From positions 5,595,001-5,659,000 of the forward strand of contig NZ_ASHX02000001.1 of the NCBI RefSeq assembly GCF_000478605.2: a DNA stretch of 64,000 bases, given 5' to 3'. Made by a program: the position numbers and the translations under genes. The notes under the pieces were generated by a model. It was not told the DNA's origin and did not search any database. It saw nothing but the letters and a program-made list of their open reading frames with translations. Positions 20,202 to 28,807 of the stretch are shown here, piece by piece. The stretch is from Streptomyces thermolilacinus SPC6. Lineage in GTDB: Bacteria; Actinomycetota; Actinomycetes; Streptomycetales; Streptomycetaceae. Position 1 is the first letter of the stretch, and each line of letters starts with the position of its first letter.

Positions 20202-21014
20202 TCACCCTGTGTGACGAATCGGCTTCGAATCGACGGCCGGAAGGCGCCTCGGCAGCCACAGATAGCCCCCGGGACACTCCCGTATCAGGATGTCGGCGAA
20301 GGGCAGGGAGGGGTCATGGGCGAAATGGCGGGTCTCCGCCACTGTCCATCCGTCCCAGAAGGCGGACTGCGCCGGTCCGTCGCGACGGCGCCCGCGCCGC
20401 CAGGAGTCCTCGGCGCCGCGCTCCATCCACAGCAGCCGCGCCAGGTGGGGCCGCAGCGCGCGGCGCCCCGCCCCCACGCCCTCGACCAGGACGACCGGCG
20501 CGGCGGGCAGCCGCCGCGCGGGCCCGAACCGGCGGGCGTTCCAGTCGTACGGGCGGTACTCCGCGACCTCGCCGCGCGCGAACGGGTCGAGGACCTGCGC
20601 GCGCAGCCGGCCGGTCCAGGCGAACAGCTCGTCGTGCGAGGCGAGGTCGTCGAGGTGGAGGACCGGTGCCCCGCCGAGGGCCCGAGCGAGCCGCGCGGCG
20701 AACGTCGATTTGCCCGACCCGGCGTGCCCGTCCACCGCGACGAGCCGCACGGTCCCGCAGGACGGCGGAAGCCCCCGCAGCAGCGCGGCGAGCCCTCCGA
20801 GGTCCCCGCCACCGGTGCCTTCACCCTCACGGCCACCGCGCGCCGCCTGGCCACCGGGTCCGCCGCACGCCGCCTGGCGACCGCGTCCGCCCTGGCCACC
20901 GCGCGCCGCCCGTTCGGCAGGGCCCGGCCGGAGGGCGGGGCCGCCCTCCTCGACGGGGTCGGGCTGCTCCGTGGCGTCGGGCTGCTCGGCGGGGTCGGGT
21001 GCGGCTTCGGGCAT
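20202..21014 (-). CDS. Uridine kinase-like P-loop protein
   Basis: A 270-residue protein whose conserved part starts near residue 75. It has a P-loop VDGHAGSGKST (about 93-103), LHLDDLASHDELF and VLVEGVGAGR, as in uridine/phosphoribulokinase-type kinases encoded widely in actinomycetes. The first ~75 residues are low-complexity (Pro/Glu then Gly/Arg/Ala). The start at 21014 is supported only by a leaderless layout, TAGGGT then 6 bases then ATG; a later start is possible. The substrate is not established. Confidence 0.75.
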   Translation of the reverse strand: MPEAAPDPAEQPDATEQPDPVEEGGPALRPGPAERAARGGQGGRGRQAACGGPGGQAARGGREGEGTGGGDLGGLAALLRGLPPSCGTVRLVAVDGHAGSGKSTFAARLARALGGAPVLHLDDLASHDELFAWTGRLRAQVLDPFARGEVAEYRPYDWNARRFGPARRLPAAPVVLVEGVGAGRRALRPHLARLLWMERGAEDSWRRGRRRDGPAQSAFWDGWTVAETRHFAHDPSLPFADILIRECPGGYLWLPRRLPAVDSKPIRHTG

Positions 21015-21041
21015 GCCGCCACCCTACGACGCGCCCCATCT

Positions 21042-21057
21042 CCGCCCCCGGGGGCGG
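21042..21057. promoter_or_regulatory. 16-bp perfect palindrome between divergent genes
   Basis: ccgcccccgggggcgg reads the same on both strands and sits 28 bases before the kinase-like start, opposite the C39 peptidase gene. It could be an operator, but GC-rich palindromes are frequent by chance here. Confidence 0.25.
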
Positions 21058-21194
21058 CTGCTCGGGGGACGTGGCCGCGGATTGCCTGGCGGAGCGGGGG
21101 TTCGCCAGCGATAGTGGGCGCGCCGCCCCGTTTCCCGTGGTCACTACGCCCGGGAGGCGGCCGGACCCGACACCCGAACAGGGGGAACGCCCTC

Positions 21195-22619
21195 ATGCCC
21201 GAACCCACCTCGCGCAGGACCGTGCTCGCCGCCGCCCTCGCCACGGCCTCCGCCACCGCCGCCACCGTCGCGGCCCCCGCCGCCTCCGCGGCCGCCGGCC
21301 CCGCCACCGCCCCGAACCCGGCCCCCGGCACCGCCGCCGCCCCCGCCGGTCCCGGTGCGGGCGGCGGCGCGGCGGAGCCCCCGGCCGAGGCGGTGGTCGA
21401 GAACCGCTTCTGGACGTCCTTCGCCGACTGGTGCTCCGGCACCGCCGACGGCGTCCGCGTCGTCGCGGGCCCCCGCCCCGGCATCGCCATCGGCACCCCC
21501 GCAGGGCAGGCCGCGTACACCGACCCGCACACCGGCACGACCGCCCGCTGGGAGTACGCCACCTGGATCTCCCCCCGCCACACGACGGCCGCCCCCGCGA
21601 CCGAGCTGATCGCCTCCTGGAACGCCGACACACCCACCGGGACCTGGATCACGGTCGAGCTGTCCGTCGGCTACCCGGACGGCACCGACTCGCCCTGGTA
21701 CGTGATGGCCCGCTGGGCGGCGGGCGACGGCGACATCCGCCGCGCCACGAAGGACGGCCAGGGCGACGGCCGGACCAGCGTCTGGACGGACACCGTCGCG
21801 GTGGACGACCCGGCGAACGGGCCGCACCCCACCTCGTACCGGCTCCGCGTCACCCTGCACCGGGCGCCCGGCGGGGACCGCACGCCGACCGTGTGGCGGC
21901 TGGGCGCCATGGCCTCCGCCGTACCCGACCGCTTCACCGTCCCCGCCGCCGAGCACCGCGTCACCCGCGAGCTGATCGTGCCGCGCTACTCGCAGAACAC
22001 CCACATCGGCCAGTACCCGGAGTACGACAACGGCGGCGAGGCGTGGTGCAGCCCCACGTCCTCGCAGATGATCATCGAGTACTGGGGCCGTCGCCCCACC
22101 GCCCGCCAGCTGGCCTGGGTGAACCCCGAGTACGCCGACCCGCAGGTCTGCCACGCCGCCCGCTTCACGTACGACTTCCAGTACGAGGGCTGCGGCAACT
22201 GGCCCTTCAACGCCGCCTACGCCGCCACCTACGACGACATGAACGCCGTCGTGACCCGGCTGCGCTCGCTCACCGACCTGGAGACGCTGATCGCGGCGGG
22301 CATTCCCGTGATCACCTCCCAGTCCTTCCTGGAGGGCGAGCTGACGGGAGCCGGGTACGGCACCGCGGGCCACCTGATGACCGTGATCGGCTTCACCGCC
22401 GAAGGCGACGTGATCGCCAACGACCCGGCCTCCCCGACCAACCAGGCCGTCCGCCGCGTCTACCGGCGCCGCGAGTGGGAGAACATCTGGCTGCGCACCA
22501 AGCGCCACAACGCCTCGGGCAAGGTCGTCTCCGGCACGGGCGGCGTCTGCTACCTGTACTGGCCCGCCGAGGCCACGCCCGCCCAGCGCCACGCGCTGCG
22601 GTCGCTCGGCCTGCTGTGA
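21195..22619 (+). CDS. Secreted C39-type cysteine peptidase
   Basis: A 474-residue exported protein. SRRTVLAAALA at the N-terminus looks like a Tat signal with a SRRT twin-arginine pair, followed by an Ala/Pro-rich stretch. A jelly-roll-like middle (about 70-260) precedes a peptidase C39-like domain. That domain has the catalytic Cys in GEAWCSPTSSQMII (near 290), His in GTAGHLMTVIGF and a following ANDP. The ATG follows GGGGGAAC. Members may cleave cell-wall or extracellular peptides; the target is unknown. It ends before a bidirectional terminator shared with the convergent symporter gene. Confidence 0.85.
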   Translation: MPEPTSRRTVLAAALATASATAATVAAPAASAAAGPATAPNPAPGTAAAPAGPGAGGGAAEPPAEAVVENRFWTSFADWCSGTADGVRVVAGPRPGIAIGTPAGQAAYTDPHTGTTARWEYATWISPRHTTAAPATELIASWNADTPTGTWITVELSVGYPDGTDSPWYVMARWAAGDGDIRRATKDGQGDGRTSVWTDTVAVDDPANGPHPTSYRLRVTLHRAPGGDRTPTVWRLGAMASAVPDRFTVPAAEHRVTRELIVPRYSQNTHIGQYPEYDNGGEAWCSPTSSQMIIEYWGRRPTARQLAWVNPEYADPQVCHAARFTYDFQYEGCGNWPFNAAYAATYDDMNAVVTRLRSLTDLETLIAAGIPVITSQSFLEGELTGAGYGTAGHLMTVIGFTAEGDVIANDPASPTNQAVRRVYRRREWENIWLRTKRHNASGKVVSGTGGVCYLYWPAEATPAQRHALRSLGLL

Positions 22620-22752
22620 GCATGTGCGGCCCCACGGCCGTCCCGCCGACCTGACGGCCATGACCGTGGGCCCCGCGGGGAACGGAGCCCCCTCACCCGG
22701 GGGCGGTTCACCTCCGCGCGGCAGTCGGCGGCGGACACGCCCGGAACGCCCG

Positions 22753-22782
22753 AAGGCGGCACCCCTCCAGGGGTGCCGCCTT
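22753..22782. terminator. Bidirectional terminator, 13-bp stem
   Basis: Perfect arms 22753-22765 and 22770-22782 around a TCCA tetraloop are flanked by A- and T-rich ends (AA...TTT). It lies between the convergent peptidase and symporter genes and suits both. Confidence 0.85.
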
Positions 22783-22813
22783 TCGCCGCGTACGGCCGTG
22801 TCGGGAAAGCGTG

Positions 22814-24262
22814 TCAGTGTGAGACGACCGGCTCCCGCGGCTGCGGCGTGGTGTCCTCGTCCGGCGCACCCCAGCATTCCACCTCGCCGCGCAGGCCCGG
22901 GACCTGGTCCTTGCGGAAGACCGGGTCGAGGCCCTGGCGGCGCTGGGCCAGGTAGTCGTCGAGGAGGCGGAAGGCGACCGCGCCGAGGGGGACGATCGCG
23001 ATCAGGTTGACCAGGACCATCGCGCCCATCGTGACGTCCGCGAGGCTCCAGACCAGCGGGACGGAGCCGATCGCGCCGAGGACGGCGCAGGCGACGACCA
23101 CCGCGCGGTAAGAGCTCATCACGCTCTTGCTGCGGGTGATGAACTGGATGTTGGACTCGCCGTAGTAGTAGTTACCGATCATGGAGCTGAAGGCGACCAT
23201 GAAGATCACCAGGGTCAGCAGGTGACCGGCCCAGTCGCCGAGCGCGCCGGTGAAGGCCGACTGCGTGACGTCCGCGCCGCCACGCTCACCGAGGGTCGGG
23301 TTGGCGGAGAGGATCACGAAGGCGGTCATGGTGCAGATGACCAGGGTGTCGAAGTAGACGCCGAGGGTCTGGACCAGGCCCTGCTTGACCGGGTGCGTGG
23401 TCTCCGCGGCCGCGGCGGCGTTCGGGGCGGAACCCATGCCGGCCTCGTTGGAGAACATGCCGCGCCGCACGCCCTGCAGGATCGCCGTACCCACGGCGCC
23501 GCCAGCGACCTCGCGGAAGCCGAAGGCACCGCCGATGATGTCACCGAGCATGCCCGGCACGTTGCCGAGGTTGAGGAGCACGATGACCAGGCCGACCAGC
23601 AGGTAGAGCGCGGCCATGACCGGGATGATGACCTTGGTGACGGCCGTCAGGCGCTTCACGCCGAAGAACACCGCGAGAGCGAGCAGCACGGCCAGCACGA
23701 GGCCCAGGACGGGGTTGAACCAGGAGGCGTCCGATCCGAAGGAGCCCTTCGCCGCCACCGTGATCGTGTTGGACTGCACCGCGGTCAGCACGAACCCGAA
23801 CGTCAGCGTGATCAGGACGGCGAAGACCACGCCGAGCCACCGCATTCCGAGCGCCTTCTGCATGTAGTAGGCCGGGCCGCCCCGGTACGTACCGGGCTCG
23901 GTGTCGCGCACCTTGTACAGCTGGGCCAGGACCGACTCGACGAACGCCGAGGCACCGCCGACCAGGGCCATCATCCACATCCAGAAGACGGCTCCGGGGC
24001 CGCCCATGGTGATCGCGGTGGCCACGCCGGCGATGTTGCCGGTGCCGATCCGCGCGGCGGCGGAGATGGTGAAGGCGCCGAAGGGGCTGACGCCGGACTG
24101 CGGCTTGTCCTTGAAGACCCGGAACATCTCCGGGATCAGGCGGATCTGCACGCCTTTGGAGCGCAGCGTGAACCAGACGCCGACGACGGCGACCAGCGGA
24201 ATCAGTAGATAGGTCCAGAAGACGTCGTTGAGTTCGACGACCCAGGTTTCCAGCGTGCTCAT
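22814..24262 (-). CDS. Alanine/glycine:cation symporter (AgcS family)
   Basis: A 482-residue sodium:alanine symporter. Family motifs visible are GAFTISAAARIGTGNIAGVA (near 63), the segment around PGAVFWMWMMALVGG, NEAGMGSAPNAAA (near 285) and GNYYYGESN (near 375), with about eleven membrane segments. The ATG at 24262 begins the conserved N-terminus; the frame continues to 24373 without a better site. No glycine riboswitch was found in front of it. It imports alanine or glycine with Na+ or H+ by family knowledge. Confidence 0.92.
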   Translation of the reverse strand: MSTLETWVVELNDVFWTYLLIPLVAVVGVWFTLRSKGVQIRLIPEMFRVFKDKPQSGVSPFGAFTISAAARIGTGNIAGVATAITMGGPGAVFWMWMMALVGGASAFVESVLAQLYKVRDTEPGTYRGGPAYYMQKALGMRWLGVVFAVLITLTFGFVLTAVQSNTITVAAKGSFGSDASWFNPVLGLVLAVLLALAVFFGVKRLTAVTKVIIPVMAALYLLVGLVIVLLNLGNVPGMLGDIIGGAFGFREVAGGAVGTAILQGVRRGMFSNEAGMGSAPNAAAAAETTHPVKQGLVQTLGVYFDTLVICTMTAFVILSANPTLGERGGADVTQSAFTGALGDWAGHLLTLVIFMVAFSSMIGNYYYGESNIQFITRSKSVMSSYRAVVVACAVLGAIGSVPLVWSLADVTMGAMVLVNLIAIVPLGAVAFRLLDDYLAQRRQGLDPVFRKDQVPGLRGEVECWGAPDEDTTPQPREPVVSH

Positions 24263-24871
24263 GCGGATGCTTCCCGGTTCCTTGTGAGTCGGGGAATCGG
24301 CCCGGTCTCCGCGTGCGTACAGGTCGTGCACGAAGCGCCGGACGGTCGGGCCGGACGAAGCGGAGGGGGACACTCCACAATCGCCAGGACTCTAGGCCGG
24401 GGTGGCTGCCCCTGCCTATGGTTCCTCAAAGTGGTCTATCTCACAGGGGTCCGACATGTACGGGGGACCGCCTGCCGGGGCTCTCCATGTCGGGGGACGG
24501 GAGCGGCCCGCTCCCGCGCCACCGCCGCCGGTGGACATCAGGGCGACTCCGGGTGGCGTTCGGGTGACCACGGAGTGTCGTCGTCAAGAACCCGGAATGG
24601 GTCGATGGTCCGGATAGCGCGCACTTCTGGTCGATTATCGAACGATCGGATCGTGCCATCCCGCGTGCTTGATCGATCAAGAGCCGCCTGTTCTCGGGCT
24701 CCGAATACATGGACTGCGGGATTTTCTCGCCATTGATGTGACACGCGCGGTTGCCGAAAAGCGTTCGGTCGAACTGTGCGTCGGCGGTGCGCTCGGCAGA
24801 CTCGCGCTCGCCGTTCCGACACGACCTGCCGGGCCGGCGAAACCCTCGAATCGAGCGTAAGGACGCACATC
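24263..24871. other. 609-base divergent intergenic region, relatively AT-rich
   Basis: No gene is supported. The part from about 24590 to 24760 is clearly less GC-rich than its surroundings and holds a perfect 14-bp palindrome CTTGATCGATCAAG at 24668-24681, plus related CGATC-type words at 24631-24655. Frames here lack the third-position GC bias of real genes. It probably carries the promoters of the symporter and inhibitor genes. Confidence 0.6.
24668..24681. promoter_or_regulatory. 14-bp palindrome, candidate operator
   Basis: CTTGATCGATCAAG is perfectly self-complementary and stands in an AT-richer patch 191 bases before the protease-inhibitor start. A regulator-binding role is inferred only from symmetry and position. 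Confidence 0.35.
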
Positions 24872-25294
24872 ATGCGGAACACCGCGCGCTGGGCAACGGC
24901 TCTGGGACTGGCGGCCACCGCCGTGCTCGGTCCCCTCACCGGGGCCGCCACCGCGGCCCCCGGGACTTCGTCCCTGGTGCTGACCGCCAGGTACGGAGCC
25001 CTCTCCCCCCTCCCCGCCGACGCCATCGGCCCGCAGGTGCGTGAGGTCACCCTGACCTGCTCGCCCGCCGTCTCCGGCACCCACCCGGACGCCAAGTCGG
25101 CCTGTGCCGAACTGCGCCGCGTGGATGGCGACCTCGACGCCCTGCAGGCCACTCCGGGCGTGATGTGCCCGATGTACTTCGACCCCGTCGTCGTCACCGT
25201 CACCGGGGTCTGGGAGGGCCGGAGCGTCTCCTACGAACGCACTTTCGGCAACCAGTGCGTGAAGAACACCTACGGCAGCGTCTTCGCGTTCTGA
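24872..25294 (+). CDS. Secreted subtilisin-inhibitor-like protease inhibitor (SSI family)
   Basis: A 140-residue preprotein with a signal peptide of about 28 residues and a mature part of the usual ~110 residues. Four cysteines (two expected disulfides) and the reactive loop MCPMYFDPV are visible. By alignment with SSI (MCPMVYDP) the P1 residue is Met and P1' is Tyr, a variant next to the scissile bond. The C-terminal [10 protein letters not shown] matches the family end. It should block secreted serine proteases during mycelial development. GTAAGGA precedes the ATG. Confidence 0.92.
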   Translation: MRNTARWATALGLAATAVLGPLTGAATAAPGTSSLVLTARYGALSPLPADAIGPQVREVTLTCSPAVSGTHPDAKSACAELRRVDGDLDALQATPGVMCPMYFDPVVVTVTGVWEGRSVSYERTFGNQCVKNTYGSVFAF

Positions 25295-25306
25295 CAGGAG
25301 GCCACA

Positions 25307-25343
25307 GGGAGGGGCGGACGCGGCGCGGCCGTCCGCCCCTCCC
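25307..25343 (+). terminator. 14-bp hairpin after the inhibitor gene
   Basis: Arms 25307-25320 and 25330-25343 form a perfect 14-bp stem with a 9-base loop, starting 12 bases after the inhibitor stop. Confidence 0.8.
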
Positions 25344-25570
25344 CGACGGGGACTGGCCCGGACAATCCCCTCGGGTGTCCGGGCCGGTCCCGACGGGGCC
25401 TCCACCTGCTCCTCACGTGGGTGATCGGCGAGGCTCCGTACAGCTGACACGCGTAGCGGCCGGGGGTGGGGCGGCGGGAGCGTGAGGAACGTCTCTCCCC
25501 ACGAGAGGTTTGCCGCTGGCACTGTGGAGGGGCACGGGGGGAACCACCACAGCCGTACGACGACAGCGAG

Positions 25571-25723
25571 ATGCCCATGACCGCGAACGCCGCCGCCGCC
25601 CCTCTCCTCCGCGCCCGCACCGGAGGCCCCAAGGACGACGGGCCGAACCCGCTCGAGCACGCCCTCGGCTGGGTTCTCGTCGTGGTCATCGCCATGTTCG
25701 TCACCCAGGCCGGCCTGCTCTGA
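25571..25723 (+). CDS. Tiny membrane protein, SCO1431-like
   Basis: A 50-residue protein with a polar N-terminus and one C-terminal hydrophobic helix (GWVLVVVIAMFVTQAGLL). It resembles the small streptomycete membrane proteins annotated as the SCO1431 family, and its position fits that assignment. Function is unknown. The frame is open upstream to 25466, but the conserved part begins at the MPMTAN start; a second ATG lies two codons later. The ribosome-binding sequence is weak. Confidence 0.65.
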   Translation: MPMTANAAAAPLLRARTGGPKDDGPNPLEHALGWVLVVVIAMFVTQAGLL

Positions 25724-25950
25724 CCCACCCGGCGCCCCTCCCCGCCGGGAAGTGAACGAGCGTTATCGAAGGGTGTCTTTCCGCTGGTGACGGGAGCCAT
25801 CCGATCGGGCATACTCGTGCCGCCACAGCCGCTGAACTGCCGTTTCCGTGATCCGGGACGGCAGCATCGGTGCAGCAGTGAGACCCGGCGGCGCCGCCCA
25901 CACCCGTTCGCGCGCCCGCCGTAGCGCCCGACAGGGAGGAGAGCGCCCCC

Positions 25951-27123
25951 ATGCCCGACCGCGCCCCGCAGCCGGTGGACCGCCAGCTGCCCACCGAGGA
26001 GTCCAGGGATCTGATCGCGCTGGTGCGCGACATCGTCCAGAGGGAGATCGCCCCCCGGGCGGCCGAGGAGGAAGCGGCCGGGCACTTCCCGCGCGAGGTC
26101 TTCGCCCTGCTCTCCGAGGCGGGCCTGCTGGGCCTGCCCTACGACTCCGCCGTCGGCGGCGGCGACCAGCCCTACGAGGTGTACCTCCAGGTCCTGGAGG
26201 AGCTGGCGGCCGCCCGCCTCACCGTCGGCCTCGGCGCCAGCGTCCACACTCTCGCCTGCCACGGCCTCGCCGGGTTCGGCACCAAGGAGCAGCAGACCGA
26301 GCACCTGCCCGCGATGCTCGGCGGCGGCCTCCTCGGCGGCTACTGCCTCTCCGAGCCCGCCTCCGGCTCCGACGCCGCCTCACTGCGCACCAAGGCCGTC
26401 CGCGACGGCGACGACTGGGTCATCACCGGCACCAAGGCGTGGATCACCCACGGCGGCGTCGCCGACTTCTACACGGTGATGGCCCGCACCGGCGTGGAGG
26501 GCCCGCGCGGCATCACGGCGTTCCTGGTCCCCGGCGACGCCGAGGGGCTCACCGCCGCCGTGCCCGAGAAGAAGATGGGCATGAAGGGCTCGCCCACGGC
26601 CCAGCTCCACTTCGACGGCGTCCGCGTCCCCGACTCCCGCCGCATCGGCGACGAGGGCCAGGGCTTCACGATCGCCCTGTCCGCCCTGGACTCCGGGCGC
26701 CTCGGCATCGCGGCGTGCGCCATCGGCGTCGCGCAGGCGGCGCTGGACGAGGCCGTCGCGTACGCGGGGGAGCGGCGCCAGTTCGGGCGGCCCATCGCGG
26801 ACTTCCAGGGGCTGCGCTTCATGCTCGCCGACATGGCCACGCAGATCGAGGCGGGCCGCGCCCTGTACCTGGCGGCCGCCCGGCTGCGGGACGCGGGCAA
26901 GCCGTTCTCCCGGCAGGCGGCGATGGCGAAGCTGTTCTGCACGGACGCCGCGATGAAGGTGACCACCGACGCCGTCCAGGTGCTCGGCGGGTACGGCTAC
27001 ACGTCGGACTTCCCGGCGGAGCGGTACATGCGCGAGGCGAAGGTCCTCCAGATCGTCGAGGGCACCAACCAGATCCAGCGCATGGTCATCGCCCGCCACC
27101 TCGCGGGCCCCGAGAGCCGCTGA
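25951..27123 (+). CDS. Acyl-CoA dehydrogenase
   Basis: A 390-residue FAD flavoenzyme that introduces the alpha-beta double bond in acyl-CoA. Family motifs visible are LSEPASGSDAASL (near 133), WITHGGVADFY, RRQFGRPIADFQ (near 275), the FAD-binding VQVLGGYGYTSDFP (near 344) and the catalytic-base region IVEGTNQIQRMVI (Glu near 370). ATG 25951 follows GGGAGGAG. It is monocistronic and faces a bidirectional terminator. Chain-length specificity cannot be read from sequence. Confidence 0.93.
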   Translation: MPDRAPQPVDRQLPTEESRDLIALVRDIVQREIAPRAAEEEAAGHFPREVFALLSEAGLLGLPYDSAVGGGDQPYEVYLQVLEELAAARLTVGLGASVHTLACHGLAGFGTKEQQTEHLPAMLGGGLLGGYCLSEPASGSDAASLRTKAVRDGDDWVITGTKAWITHGGVADFYTVMARTGVEGPRGITAFLVPGDAEGLTAAVPEKKMGMKGSPTAQLHFDGVRVPDSRRIGDEGQGFTIALSALDSGRLGIAACAIGVAQAALDEAVAYAGERRQFGRPIADFQGLRFMLADMATQIEAGRALYLAAARLRDAGKPFSRQAAMAKLFCTDAAMKVTTDAVQVLGGYGYTSDFPAERYMREAKVLQIVEGTNQIQRMVIARHLAGPESR

Positions 27124-27248
27124 CGCCGCCGCGGCGCCGGCGACGGCGCCGCCGTGAGTCCGGCCCGCTCCCCCTGGCGCCGTGCCCGCCGGGTGGATCT
27201 GCAGGCCTCCGGGCTGCTCCGGATGCGTGGGGTACGGACATGACGAAA

Positions 27249-27281
27249 CCGCCCCGGTCGCGCTCGTGCGCACCGGGGCGG
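27249..27281. terminator. 10-bp hairpin between convergent genes
   Basis: Arms 27249-27258 and 27272-27281 are perfectly complementary with a 13-base loop. It lies between the acyl-CoA dehydrogenase and the convergent hypothetical gene. Confidence 0.65.
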
Positions 27282-27305
27282 AGGGCTTTCAGCTGCTGCG
27301 TACCG

Positions 27306-27698
27306 TCAGGCGGCGCGCCGCATCCGCGAGGAGGCGTCGCGCATCCGCGGCACCTGGACCTTGATCGGACGGGAGCCGGGCCCGCCCACGTGTGAGAACG
27401 GCTGCGTACGCCAGTCGATCCCCTGAGGGAGCGTCAGCAGCAGCCCCACCTCCTGCTCCTGGGGACCCGACCCCTCGTCAACCGGCCTCGCGTCCGACGC
27501 GGGCCGCCCGGAGCCGGTGCACACCGACAGGACGAACGGGTTCCACGGCGTCGGGCACAGCGCGTGCTCCGGCAGAACGTCCTCGTCGGCGAGCAGCGCG
27601 ATGGGCTGCGCGCAGTCCGGGCAGACGACCCGGAACATCTCGAACATGTCGTACGCGTCGAGCTCTTCGGCCTCGGCCGAATCAACAGGCTCCTGCAT
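27306..27698 (-). CDS. Conserved hypothetical protein with one CPDC motif
   Basis: A 130-residue soluble protein not recognised as a defined family. An acidic N-terminus leads to VVCPDCAQPIALLADED, a single CxxC that could be half of a zinc site with the later LCPTPW cysteine, then a Ser/Pro-rich middle and a basic tail. The ATG is preceded by GGGGGAGA at good spacing and third-position GC is coding-like, so the gene is real. It is divergent from the Lrp-type regulator at 27902 with a 203-base gap. Confidence 0.7.
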   Translation of the reverse strand: MQEPVDSAEAEELDAYDMFEMFRVVCPDCAQPIALLADEDVLPEHALCPTPWNPFVLSVCTGSGRPASDARPVDEGSGPQEQEVGLLLTLPQGIDWRTQPFSHVGGPGSRPIKVQVPRMRDASSRMRRAA

Positions 27699-27901
27699 GG
27701 AGAATCTCCCCCTCAGACGGGCCGACCAGGCAATGCGGCCCCGACCACAGCAAGCAATTCCCCTCGCGCCCGGCGGGTAACCGTCCGGTTTCGAACGACC
27801 GCGACCATGAAGGTGTGGCGTTGGTCACATGCCGCCCGCAGGTGCGCGTACGGGGAGCCGCCGACTGGGCCGGAGGGGCGCCGGGGCAATAGGTTGACCG
27901 C

Positions 27902-28342
27902 ATGGAGGAGCTGGATCGTCAGATCGTCGAGTTGCTCGTCAAGGACGGGCGCATGAGCTACACCGACCTGGGCAAGGCCACGGGCCTGTCCACCTCGGCG
28001 GTGCATCAGCGCGTCCGCCGTCTCGAACAGCGCGGCGTCATCCGCGGGTACGCCGCCGTCGTGGACCCCGAGGCGGTGGGGCTGCCCCTGACCGCGTTCA
28101 TCTCGGTGAAGCCGTTCGACCCCAGCGCCCCCGACGACATCGCGGACCGGCTCGCCGACATCCCCGAGATCGAGGCGTGCCACAGCGTGGCCGGGGAGGA
28201 GAACTACATCCTCAAGGTCCGTGTGGCGACCCCGCTGGAGCTGGAGCACCTGCTCACCCGCATCCGCTCCCAGGCAGGTGTCTCCACCCGCACCACGGTC
28301 GTCCTCTCCACCCCGTACGAGGCGAGACCGCCCCGCGTCTGA
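27902..28342 (+). CDS. Lrp/AsnC family transcriptional regulator
   Basis: A 146-residue feast/famine regulator. The N-terminal helix-turn-helix (DRQIVELLVKDGRMSYTDLG, recognition helix around LSTSAVHQRVRRLE) is followed by the RAM ligand-binding domain (about 70-140) with the typical EACHSVAGEENYILKV strand. The start is nearly leaderless: TAGGTT lies six bases before the ATG. Target genes are not evident; an amino acid or related ligand is expected from the family. Confidence 0.9.
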   Translation: MEELDRQIVELLVKDGRMSYTDLGKATGLSTSAVHQRVRRLEQRGVIRGYAAVVDPEAVGLPLTAFISVKPFDPSAPDDIADRLADIPEIEACHSVAGEENYILKVRVATPLELEHLLTRIRSQAGVSTRTTVVLSTPYEARPPRV

Positions 28343-28807
28343 CCCCCGCGCACGCCGGGCGCCGTGTCCCCGCCGCGCGGCGCACCGGCACCGCCCCCGC
28401 GGGCCCCGGCCGCGCGCCCGGACGCCGCGTTCGCCGCAACCCCGGCCCGTGCCGCACCCGCACCCCGTGCCCCGGCCGCGCACCATCGTGCCGCGCTCGC
28501 CGCCGCGTGGGCACCGAGGAGCAGAAGCGCCCGTGGCTGCCCCGGCTCACCCACGCACCCGCCCCCGCCCCGGTCGCGCATCCCGGCCCGTGCCGCACCC
28601 GCCGCCCCGGTGCCGCGCTCGCCGCACCGCCGGCTCCCCGCGTACTTGCCCCCGCGTCCCGGTGCCGCGCCCCGACGGACCGTGTCGCGTCCGCCGCCGC
28701 CCGGTGCCGCCATCGTCCCCGTTCCCTCCCGGTCGCCCGCTCGGCCCCCTGATCCCGCGTCCGCCCCCGCCCCGGTACGGCCGTCGGCGCTGTCTACGCT
28801 GGTCACC
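28343..28807. other. 465-base non-coding gap with degenerate C-rich repeats
   Basis: The gap is made of CCG/CGC-rich sequence. A 21-bp segment at 28441-28461 recurs exactly at 28582-28602, and each copy is followed by a second shared block (28488 on and 28610 on), so it looks like an old duplication with deletions. Pro/Ala/Arg-rich frames across it are not credible genes. Near its end TACGCT (28795-28800) lies 7 bases before the next ATG. Confidence 0.6.

Noticed and set aside
24263-24440. Glycine riboswitch upstream of the alanine/glycine symporter
   Set aside because: No tandem aptamer-like conserved segments were found in the leader.
24441-24710. 89-codon minus-strand frame before the protease inhibitor
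   Set aside because: Codon third positions are not GC-biased as in neighbouring genes, and no homology is recognisable.
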